Assembly: GCA_017462505.1 (NCBI GenBank)
Contig: JAFTQY010000056.1
Span: forward strand, 1 to 15,960
Length of the DNA stretch: 15,960 bases
Source: Clostridia bacterium
GTDB taxonomy: Bacteria > Bacillota_A > Clostridia > Christensenellales > Borkfalkiaceae
Reading direction: 5' to 3'
Shown: positions 8,583 through 14,496 of the stretch, one piece after another
Position numbering within the stretch: position 1 is the first letter of the stretch
Layout of the letters: every line of letters starts with the position of its first letter
Translations under genes and position numbers: made by a program
The notes under the pieces: model-generated
The model's database searches: none
The model's input: only the letters and a program-made list of their open reading frames with translations
Told to the model about the DNA's origin: nothing

Positions 8583-9509
8583 ATGAACGCAGTAATAAAC
8601 GCAGTTGAAATTAGAAACTTAACGAAAAACTTTGGCGCAAAACAGGCGGTGAACGGGTTGAATATGACCGTACCCGTGGGCGCGATCTACGGCTTTATCG
8701 GCGAAAACGGGAGCGGGAAATCGACGACGGAAAAGATCATTTGCGGGCTTATCCACGCAAGCGGCGGGGAGGTCAAGCTGTTCGGCAGAGATTTAACGGA
8801 CGAGGACGTGCGCGCAAAGATCGGCGTTTTGATCGAAAGCCCCGGCTGTTTTAAAAATTGCACGGTATGGAATAATTTGATGATACAGGCGGAAAACCTG
8901 TCCTTAAAAAACGCAAAAGAAAAGGTGCGGGACGTATTGAAACTGGTGCGCATGGAAGGCGCGGCGGGCAATAAATACAAAAACTGTTCGCTGGGCATGA
9001 AACAGCGTATCGGTATTGCGATGGCTCTGCTTGGCGAGCCCGAGCTGCTTGTTTTGGACGAGCCGATCAACGGTTTGGACGCAGACGGTATGCGTATCAT
9101 GCGCGAAGTGTTGACGGACGTGGCGAAACGGGGTTGCACGGTCATCGTTTCGTCCCATATCTTAGGGGAGCTTGAAAAGGTGGCTACCCATTACGGGATC
9201 GTGCGCGGCGGCAAGATGATCAGAGAGATGACGGCGGCGGAGCTGGAAAAAAGCTGTCGTACGTTTGTGGCTTTGCAGGCGAAGGATATGATGAAAGCCA
9301 AAGCGCTCTTGACAGCGAAATACGCTCGCGTCGAAGAGGACGAAAAGGGATATTTGCGGGTGTACGATGACGTGCGCGCCGAAGAGGTGGTCGAATATCT
9401 CTACCGCTACGGCGTGGTGGTCAACGAGATCGGCACAGATAAGATCGGGTTGGAAGAATACTATATCGACTTGATGCAGGGGGCAAATAATCATGGAAAA
9501 ACAGTTTGA
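8583..9509 (+). CDS. ABC transporter ATP-binding protein, BcrA-like (module 2)
   Basis: Second ATPase, 308 residues from the ATG at 8583; GAGGG at 8571-8575 gives a proper spacing, so the open frame extending back into the permease is not used. Walker A GENGSGKST is at 40-48; CSLGMKQRIGIAMALLG, LLVLDEPINGLD and SSHILGELE match module 1 almost word for word. The whole length aligns with the first ATPase, including the C-terminal GLEEYY-(I/V)-(D/E)-LM motif. The two genes share a 59-base perfectly identical stretch around Walker A (8664-8722 and 6913-6971), while other parts have diverged clearly. Its 3' end overlaps the next permease by 17 bases, indicating coupling. The two ATPases may form a heterodimer or serve separate permeases. 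Confidence 0.9.
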   Translation: MNAVINAVEIRNLTKNFGAKQAVNGLNMTVPVGAIYGFIGENGSGKSTTEKIICGLIHASGGEVKLFGRDLTDEDVRAKIGVLIESPGCFKNCTVWNNLMIQAENLSLKNAKEKVRDVLKLVRMEGAAGNKYKNCSLGMKQRIGIAMALLGEPELLVLDEPINGLDADGMRIMREVLTDVAKRGCTVIVSSHILGELEKVATHYGIVRGGKMIREMTAAELEKSCRTFVALQAKDMMKAKALLTAKYARVEEDEKGYLRVYDDVRAEEVVEYLYRYGVVVNEIGTDKIGLEEYYIDLMQGANNHGKTV

Positions 9510-10326
9510 AAAGAATACCTTTGCAAAGCGGTTAAAGAGCATGCTGCGGGTGGATACGAGGCGTATGTTTACCTCGCCGCTCGTCTATATTATGGCGGGG
9601 ATATCGCTCGTCGTGCCCGTTTTGATCTTGGTGATGACGACGATGATGGACGGAAAGGTGTCCGTCGATCCGCAGACGGGCGCAGAAACGGTGATGGAAG
9701 GCTTTAAAAACGTCTGGCAGATATTCGGGGCGGTCAGCTCCGCGGGTACGGGCGCAGACGCTGGCGCAGGCGCAGGTATGGGTATGGGCATGAGCATTAC
9801 GTCCATGTGCAATATCAATATGATGTATTTTGCGATCGCGGTGCTCGTTTGTCTGTTCGTCGCGGAGGATTTCCGCAGCGGGTACGCAAAGAACCTGTTC
9901 ACCGTCCGTGCGAAAAAGACGGATTACGTGATATCCAAAACGGCGGTTTGCTTTATCGGCGGCGCGATCATGATTTTGTGCTTTACGGTAGGCGCGCTGA
10001 TCGGCGGCAAGGTAGCGGGCTTGCCCTATACCATGGACGGATTTAACGTATATAATATTGTTTGCTGTATCGTGAGCAAGACGTTGCTGGTGTCTATTTT
10101 CGTCGCAATTTTCTTGGTAATGAGCGTCGTAGGAAAGCACAGATCGTGGCTGTCTTTGCTGCTTTCGTTCGGGTTGGGAATGTTCCTGTTTATGATGGTA
10201 TCGATCGCAAGCCCCTTGGACGCGGGCGTGTTGCATATCGTCCTGTGCTTGGCGGGCGGCGGTATGTTTGCCGTGGGTTTGGGCGCGATCAGCAATATCG
10301 TGCTCAAAAAGACGAGCTTGGTTTAA
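9493..10326 (+). CDS. ABC-2 type transporter permease (module 2)
   Basis: A 277-residue membrane protein homologous to the permease of module 1: the N-termini align (FAKRLKSMLRVDTRRMF against FAKRIKGMLGVDFYRLF) and so does the cytoplasmic loop after segment 2. About six membrane segments are expected, the first near residues 30-50. Unlike its paralogue, the extracytoplasmic loop between segments 1 and 2 carries a low-complexity Gly/Ala/Met stretch, roughly residues 85-100 (GTGADAGAGAGMGMGM), which looks like repeat expansion at DNA level. The ATG at 9493 lies inside the ATPase gene, with AGGGGG upstream. The stop codon overlaps the first hexamer of the regulatory ladder for the next gene. Confidence 0.87.
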   Translation: MEKQFEKNTFAKRLKSMLRVDTRRMFTSPLVYIMAGISLVVPVLILVMTTMMDGKVSVDPQTGAETVMEGFKNVWQIFGAVSSAGTGADAGAGAGMGMGMSITSMCNINMMYFAIAVLVCLFVAEDFRSGYAKNLFTVRAKKTDYVISKTAVCFIGGAIMILCFTVGALIGGKVAGLPYTMDGFNVYNIVCCIVSKTLLVSIFVAIFLVMSVVGKHRSWLSLLLSFGLGMFLFMMVSIASPLDAGVLHIVLCLAGGGMFAVGLGAISNIVLKKTSLV

Positions 10327-10398
10327 CAAAAGCTTAACAAAACCTTTGCAAACGGTTTACGGATTTTTGATAAAAGAGCAATATCCCCTCCGTATAAT
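10323..10398 (+). promoter_or_regulatory. Candidate response-regulator box and promoter for the small membrane protein gene
   Basis: TTAACA (10323), TTAACA (10334), TTTGCA (10345), TTTACG (10356) and TTGATA (10367) all lie on an exact 11-bp period. TATAAT at 10393-10398 is a perfect -10 box, 20 bp after TTGATA. Order, spacing and the 20-bp spacer match the element ahead of the ABC cassette, aligning 6749 with 10323 and 6793 with 10367. The first hexamer overlaps the permease stop codon. I infer control by the same OmpR/PhoB-type regulator; readthrough from the cassette may also transcribe the gene. Confidence 0.6.
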
Positions 10399-10431
10399 AA
10401 GGGTGTAAGCTGAAAGGAAAGGAGAAACATT

Positions 10432-10788
10432 ATGGACGAAAGCAAAAAAAGATTGATAGAGGATATCCGCGGCGATTACGAGGAAAAACCGCAAACGATC
10501 TTTGACGAGCTGATCGCTTTGGATAAAAAAGCAAAACGTCCCGCGCTGATTTTTGCGCTCGCATTTGGGATTTTTGCGGCGCTGATCATGGGGACGGGTA
10601 TGTGCCTTGCGATGAAAGTGGTTTTCGCAAGCTACGTTTGGACGATGCCCGTAGGGGTCGCGGTCGGAATTGTCGGGCTTGGCTTATCGGCACTCAATTA
10701 CTACCTGTATCGGGTGTTGCAGCAAAAAGGCAAGGATAAATACGGCGAAACGATTCTTTCTCTTACGAACGAATTGCTCGGCGAATAA
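10432..10788 (+). CDS. Small two-helix membrane protein, function unknown
   Basis: A 118-residue protein with a charged helical N-terminus (about 1-38), two membrane segments (about 40-62 and 68-92) and a charged C-terminal tail ending in ELLGE. The double AAGGAAAGGAG ahead of the ATG is a strong ribosome binding site. It resembles small Firmicutes membrane proteins that I recall being labelled dihydropteridine reductase in automatic annotations; I see no reductase motif or nucleotide-binding fold, so that name should not be transferred. It follows the ABC cassette and shares its regulatory element, which suggests a role in the same envelope or antimicrobial-peptide response. No terminator is visible directly after it; an intergenic repeat follows. 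Confidence 0.75.
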   Translation: MDESKKRLIEDIRGDYEEKPQTIFDELIALDKKAKRPALIFALAFGIFAALIMGTGMCLAMKVVFASYVWTMPVGVAVGIVGLGLSALNYYLYRVLQQKGKDKYGETILSLTNELLGE

Positions 10789-10789
10789 A

Positions 10790-10797
10790 AGGAGGTT
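10790..10797 (+). promoter_or_regulatory. Orphan Shine-Dalgarno-like sequence
   Basis: AAGGAGGT follows the stop of the small membrane protein gene by only a base or two, but no start codon with a worthwhile ORF follows at ribosome-binding distance. Repeat copy B begins 14 bases later, so the site may once have served a downstream gene now displaced. Confidence 0.4.
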
Positions 10798-10810
10798 CTG
10801 TTCCAACACT

Positions 10811-10930
10811 CGGTAGATTTCTACCTACAAAACGCTACGCAATACTTCGCATAACGCGCGGTTTCGTACCACAGCGGGTACGCGCCCTTGCATTCTGCTT
10901 GTCTTGCTTGCGTTTTCCTACGGTAGATTG
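10811..10930. repeat. Intergenic repeat element, copy B
   Basis: CGGTAGATT occurs at both ends (10811-10819 and 10921-10929). Inside, in the same order as copy A near 687-819, are CGCAATACTTCG (10838-10849), a hairpin CGTACC/GGTACG (10865-10882), GTCTTGCTTGCG (10901-10912) and a T run. A further small hairpin GGTAG/CTACC lies at 10812-10825. No ORF of note. The flanking direct repeat could be either an element end or a target duplication. The rest of the gap, 10931-10986, is A/T-rich and holds no clear promoter. Confidence 0.55.
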
Positions 10931-11003
10931 CTAAGGCTAATCAACCGCTTGTTGTGACATCACCATAAAAAATAAAAAATTAAAATAAAAGGAGAAAACA
11001 AAA

Positions 11004-11279
11004 ATGGGTTTTTTCAAAAAGGCATTCAAGGACATGAAGGAAAACGCAAAGGCGCAGCACGAAGTAGACAAGGCGAACTTTAACGCGGTAAAAGCGGAAT
11101 CGAAAGCGACGTGGGAAGAGGCGAAACAATCCCCTGCGGCTCGCCAAGCGATGATGCAGGAAGAACGCGAAAAGCAGATCGCGGAGGCGAACGCGCGCAC
11201 GGCGGCGGCGCAGGCGCGTATTGACGCGGCAAAAAACCGCAACACCGTAGCGAAAGCGAACCGCGAAGAAAAAAACTAA
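11004..11279 (+). CDS. Small charged helical protein, function unknown
   Basis: A 91-residue protein rich in Lys, Glu, Ala and Gln with no Cys and almost no hydrophobic runs apart from the MGFFKKAF start. It should be one or two long helices, possibly a coiled coil: the segment from about residue 47 to 85 has repeated REK/AEANAR/AAAQARIDAAK character. AAAGGAG ahead of the ATG at 11004 and the terminator right after the stop make it a convincing single gene. I recognise no family. The amphipathic N-terminus might touch the membrane, but there is no signal peptide. It lies between the small membrane protein and cls; no functional link can be shown. Confidence 0.72.
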   Translation: MGFFKKAFKDMKENAKAQHEVDKANFNAVKAESKATWEEAKQSPAARQAMMQEEREKQIAEANARTAAAQARIDAAKNRNTVAKANREEKN

Positions 11280-11285
11280 AAGAGT

Positions 11286-11310
11286 AAGGGCAGATACGTC
11301 TGCCCTTTTT
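11286..11310 (+). terminator. Rho-independent terminator after the small helical protein
   Basis: A 9-bp stem AAGGGCAGA (11286-11294) with TCTGCCCTT (11299-11307) around a TACG tetraloop, followed by T to 11310. It starts seven bases after the stop codon and lies 24 bp before cls, so cls needs readthrough or its own promoter; I see no clear promoter between them. Confidence 0.88.
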
Positions 11311-11333
11311 CCCTTTTTGGTTAGGAGCGTATT

Positions 11334-12902
11334 ATGAAGAAAAAAACCGTTTATAACGTCGGGCGTAAAAAGATCGAACGGGAGATCAATTATATTCCCG
11401 TCCGCTATATTATTGCCATGATGATCACGGTGCTGGAAATTTTGGCGATCATCGGTACGGTGGTGGCGCTTTGTTATTTTGTGCCCTATTTTTATTTGGC
11501 GGTGCTGGTAACGCAGGTCTGTTGCGTGGTGGGGATCATTGCCACCGACGACAACCCCGATTATAAGATACCGTGGCTGCTGTTCGTTATGATCCTGCCG
11601 ATCGCGGGCTTTATGCTGTATTTTCTCTTTTACAAGCGGAATTTGAATAAAAAATTCCGTCGGCGTTTGGAACGGCTGTTTGCGCGCCGTTATCAAAAAG
11701 AGGACGAGGGAACCTTTGCGCGGCTTAGGGAAGAGAACGCCGTGGCGGCTACGCAGGCAAAAATGCTGTGCAATATTGCGGACGCGCGCCTTTTTTCAAA
11801 TACCAAGCAGGAATATTTCCCCGTCGGGGAAGAAATGTGGGTGCGGTTGCTTGCCGATCTGCGTAGCGCGCAAAAATTTATATTTATGGAATATTTTATC
11901 GTCGAAGAGGGGAAATTTTGGAACTCGATTTTGGCGATTTTAAAGCAAAAGGCGGCAGACGGGTTGGAAGTAAAGGTCGTATACGACGATATCGGCTGTA
12001 TGTCCACGCTCCCCGGAAATTACGCAAAGCGGCTGAAAAAATTCGGTATTGAGGCGACCCCCTTTTCTCGCCTGCGCGGTAGCGCGGACGGGGAATTTAA
12101 CAACCGCAGTCACAGAAAAATTACGGTGATCGACGGCGTGATCGCGTACACGGGTGGGGTGAATATCGCCGACGAGTATATCAACGAGGTCAAACGGTTT
12201 GGGCACTGGAAGGACGTTGGGTTGCGCTTGGAAGGGGAGGGCGTTTTGGAAATGACGCGGCTCTTCCTTGTCGATTACGGCATGAACGTCAAAAGAAACG
12301 GCGAATGGAAGGATAGCTATTTTCCCGCCTTTGAAAACGGGGGACAAGCGCACGGGTACGTCGTGCCCTTTGGCGACGGACCCCGTCCCGTGTACAAGCG
12401 TAACGTGGGCAAAAGCGTAATTTTAAATTTGCTTGCTTGCGCGACCGAATACGTCGATATTACGACCCCTTATTTGATTTTGGATAACGAGCTTTGCAGC
12501 GCGATAGAAAACACGGCGTTGCGCGGGGTACGGGTACGGATCGTCGTGCCGCATATCCCCGATAAAAAACTCGTTTTTGAGGCGACGCGTAGCTTTTACA
12601 AACGGTTTTTGGACGCGGGCGTAGAGATTTACGAATACACGCCCGGGTTTATCCACGCAAAGACGTACGTAGTGGACGGAAAATATGCGATGATCGGCAC
12701 GATCAATCTCGATTACCGCTCTCTTGTGCACCATTTTGAAAACGGCGTGTGGATGTACGGTTGCGAATGTATCAAGGACGTGGAAAAGGACGTAGAAGAA
12801 ACGGTGCAAAAAAGCCAAAAAATCGAAAAGGAAACGTGGAAAGTCAGCGTGTCCAAACGCATGCTCCGTTCCCTTGTGCGGATCTTTGCGCCGCTGTTAT
12901 AA
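11334..12902 (+). CDS. cls: Cardiolipin synthase, phospholipase D superfamily
   Basis: Membrane enzyme joining two phosphatidylglycerol molecules into cardiolipin and glycerol. The 522-residue product has the standard layout: hydrophobic segments at roughly 25-48, 53-70 and 80-100, then two phospholipase D domains. Both HKD motifs are intact: HRKITVID (His260, Lys262, Asp267) followed by GGVNIADEY, and HAKTYVVD (His441, Lys443, Asp448) followed by GTINLDYRS. The strongly basic patch after the membrane segments (KKFRRRLERLFARRYQK) suits a lipid-facing surface. AGGAG lies ahead of the ATG at 11334. It ends at a palindromic terminator shared with the convergent transporter gene. Another PLD-type phosphatidyltransferase is possible, but the length and N-terminal membrane region favour Cls. 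Confidence 0.93.
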   Translation: MKKKTVYNVGRKKIEREINYIPVRYIIAMMITVLEILAIIGTVVALCYFVPYFYLAVLVTQVCCVVGIIATDDNPDYKIPWLLFVMILPIAGFMLYFLFYKRNLNKKFRRRLERLFARRYQKEDEGTFARLREENAVAATQAKMLCNIADARLFSNTKQEYFPVGEEMWVRLLADLRSAQKFIFMEYFIVEEGKFWNSILAILKQKAADGLEVKVVYDDIGCMSTLPGNYAKRLKKFGIEATPFSRLRGSADGEFNNRSHRKITVIDGVIAYTGGVNIADEYINEVKRFGHWKDVGLRLEGEGVLEMTRLFLVDYGMNVKRNGEWKDSYFPAFENGGQAHGYVVPFGDGPRPVYKRNVGKSVILNLLACATEYVDITTPYLILDNELCSAIENTALRGVRVRIVVPHIPDKKLVFEATRSFYKRFLDAGVEIYEYTPGFIHAKTYVVDGKYAMIGTINLDYRSLVHHFENGVWMYGCECIKDVEKDVEETVQKSQKIEKETWKVSVSKRMLRSLVRIFAPLL

Positions 12903-12920
12903 AACGGACGAAAAAAACAA

Positions 12921-12952
12921 AAAGCCCCCGACACGTGTCGGGGGCTTTGCTC
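12921..12952. terminator. Bidirectional terminator between cls and the convergent transporter
   Basis: Positions 12921-12948 are a perfect 28-bp palindrome, arms AAAGCCCCCGACAC and GTGTCGGGGGCTTT. A residues precede it and T/C residues follow, so a GC-rich hairpin with a short U tract can form from either strand. It lies 18 bp past the cls stop and 15 bp past the end of the minus-strand gene. Confidence 0.9.
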
Positions 12953-12962
12953 TTTTTAAAGG

Positions 12963-14129
12963 TTAAACAAACGGTCTTTCTACGCGGATTACGCAAAAGC
13001 AATTCGGCTTTTGCCTGCGGATATTTTCGCTGACGAGATTTTCCGCCTCTTCCGTTTCCATCTTGCAATCTGCGGGAAGTAATAAATCGAAGATAAGGTT
13101 GACGTTCGTTTCGCCCATGGTCATACGGAAATCGTGAATGGAAAACGCGGGGTCAACTTCCTTAGCGGCGGCAACCGCTACCGCGTGCATTTCGTTTACG
13201 AGCGGGTCGTTCATCACGAGGGGGTCTAAATGAATGGTCACGATACACCCGAACGTTTCGTGCATGTCCCGTTCCATTCTGTCCACTTCCTCGTGCGCAT
13301 TGTTGATATTTTCCTCGGAATCGACCTCGGCATGGAAAGAAACGATCTGTCTGCCGGGGCCGTAGTCGTGCACCATAACGTCGTGGATACCGATGACCAA
13401 AGGATACCCCTTGGCAAAGTCGTAAATTTGTTTAATAAATTCGGGGTCGGGGGTAGAGCCAAGCAACAAATCGATGGTTTCTTTCGCCGCCTTAAAGCCC
13501 GTGAACATGATAAACACGGCGACGAGGATACCCGCATACCCGTCGATACGCCAGCCCCAAATTTTCGCTACAACGGACGAAACGAGCACGAGCGTGGTCG
13601 CGATACAGTCGCTCAGGCTGTCGAAAGCGGCGGCTTTGAGGGGGGCGGAATTGATTGTGTTTGCAATTTTGCGATAGAAGAAAAAGAGCCAGACCTTGAC
13701 TAAGATCGCTACGCCGAGAATGACGAGTGTGACCGTGCCGACGGTGGGGAGCTGCGGATGCATGATTTTATCTACGGACGAGGTCAAAAGCTCAAACCCG
13801 ACCAAGATGATGAGCATATCGACGATAAAGCCCGTGACGTATTCCAGCCGCCCGTGCCCCAAGGGGTGTTCCTTATCGACGGGCTTATTCGCAAGGCGAA
13901 AGCCGATGAGGGCGACGACGGACGAGCCCGCGTCCGAGATGTTGTTAAACGCGTCCGCAATAATGGCGACGGAGCGCGCAATCAAGCCCATAACCAGCTT
14001 GCCCGCAAAGAGCAAAACGTTTAAAAGAATGCCCGTAAAACCGCCGAGAGCGGCGTATTTGCCCCGCACCTTAGGATCGCGCGGGTCTTTGTCTTTGCCG
14101 ATAAAAATTCGGGTAAGTAAGTTCGTCAT
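12963..14129 (-). CDS. Cation diffusion facilitator family transporter, probable Mn2+ exporter
   Basis: Divalent-metal/proton antiporter of the CDF family, 388 residues: six membrane segments in the first ~210 residues and a cytosolic C-terminal domain. The transport-site residues are Asn62 and Asp66 (NxxxD in segment 2, within DAFNNISD) and Asp170 and Asp174 (DxxxD in segment 5). Zinc-type members usually have His in these positions (HxxxD); NxxxD with DxxxD is the pattern of bacterial manganese exporters such as MntE, so I infer manganese. HPLGHGRLEY follows segment 2 as in many family members. The tail beyond ~300 is longer than the shortest CDFs and includes a second ferredoxin-like-looking stretch. 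The start codon is preceded by GGACGGAAAA, a modest ribosome binding site. Confidence 0.92.
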   Translation of the reverse strand: MTNLLTRIFIGKDKDPRDPKVRGKYAALGGFTGILLNVLLFAGKLVMGLIARSVAIIADAFNNISDAGSSVVALIGFRLANKPVDKEHPLGHGRLEYVTGFIVDMLIILVGFELLTSSVDKIMHPQLPTVGTVTLVILGVAILVKVWLFFFYRKIANTINSAPLKAAAFDSLSDCIATTLVLVSSVVAKIWGWRIDGYAGILVAVFIMFTGFKAAKETIDLLLGSTPDPEFIKQIYDFAKGYPLVIGIHDVMVHDYGPGRQIVSFHAEVDSEENINNAHEEVDRMERDMHETFGCIVTIHLDPLVMNDPLVNEMHAVAVAAAKEVDPAFSIHDFRMTMGETNVNLIFDLLLPADCKMETEEAENLVSENIRRQKPNCFCVIRVERPFV

Positions 14130-14182
14130 AATTTTCCGTCCGTAGAAATAAATAGCGTGCGTATAGGCGCGCCTGTATTTGT

Positions 14183-14211
14183 ATTATATGCAAAACGGGG
14201 GGATTTGTCAA
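14183..14211 (-). promoter_or_regulatory. Consensus sigma-A promoter of the CDF transporter
   Basis: On the minus strand, TTGACA (14206-14211) and TATAAT (14183-14188) are separated by exactly 17 bp, both perfect consensus. A 10-bp palindrome AGGCGCGCCT at 14165-14174 sits at about the predicted transcript start and could be an operator. The leader to the start codon is only ~45 nt, too short for a full yybP-ykoY manganese riboswitch. Confidence 0.85.
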
Positions 14212-14212
14212 T

Positions 14213-14242
14213 AAAAAAGCCGACCTTTTCGGGTCGGCTTTT
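14213..14242 (-). terminator. Rho-independent terminator after the oadB-oadG operon
   Basis: An 11-bp stem, AAAAGCCGACC (14215-14225) with GGTCGGCTTTT (14232-14242), gives a U tract on the minus-strand transcript from the A run at 14213-14218. It lies 16 bases past the end of the gamma-subunit gene and abuts the -35 box of the next gene. Confidence 0.88.
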
Positions 14243-14258
14243 CCGTCTTTGTTAATTT

Positions 14259-14483
14259 TTAATTTGAATTTTCGTCGTTGGATTTTTGTTCTTCCGCTTT
14301 CTTTTTCTTTGCCTCTTCGCATTTTGCGATGGTGAGCGCGGTCAATTTTACGACGATGATGATTGCAAAAATTACAATAAAAATCGCAAGGAGACCTTTC
14401 CATAAAATTTCAAGAGAGGCGGTCATATTTTTGCCGTTCATAGGGGTAAGTCCTTCAAAAAGTGCAAGCATTGTATTCAACAT
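14259..14483 (-). CDS. oadG: OadG-like gamma subunit of a sodium-pumping decarboxylase
   Basis: A 74-residue protein with a short N-terminal stretch, one membrane helix (about residues 28-50, ILWKGLLAIFIVIFAIIIVV) and a highly charged, Lys/Glu-rich C-terminal tail ending in SNDENSN. This is the layout of OadG/MmdD gamma or delta subunits, which hold the cytosolic carboxyltransferase to the membrane beta subunit. The sequence is short and low in complexity, so the call rests largely on the 13-bp distance to oadB and on topology. Its TAAGGAGAG ribosome binding site includes the oadB stop codon, indicating coupling. It is the last gene before a terminator. Confidence 0.7.
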   Translation of the reverse strand: MLNTMLALFEGLTPMNGKNMTASLEILWKGLLAIFIVIFAIIIVVKLTALTIAKCEEAKKKKAEEQKSNDENSN

Positions 14484-14496
14484 AGTCTTTCTCTCC

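Noticed and set aside
9532..10329. A 265-codon minus-strand open frame opposite the second permease
   Set aside because: The product is an Arg/His/Gln-rich string with no domain, and the plus strand has a clear paralogous permease with proper start and coupling.
10432..10788. Annotation as dihydropteridine reductase
   Set aside because: The protein is a 118-residue two-helix membrane protein with no visible flavin- or NAD(P)H-binding motif; the name appears to be an inherited label.
14130..14182. yybP-ykoY manganese riboswitch ahead of the CDF gene
   Set aside because: The predicted leader is only about 45 nt and shows none of the expected multi-helix structure.
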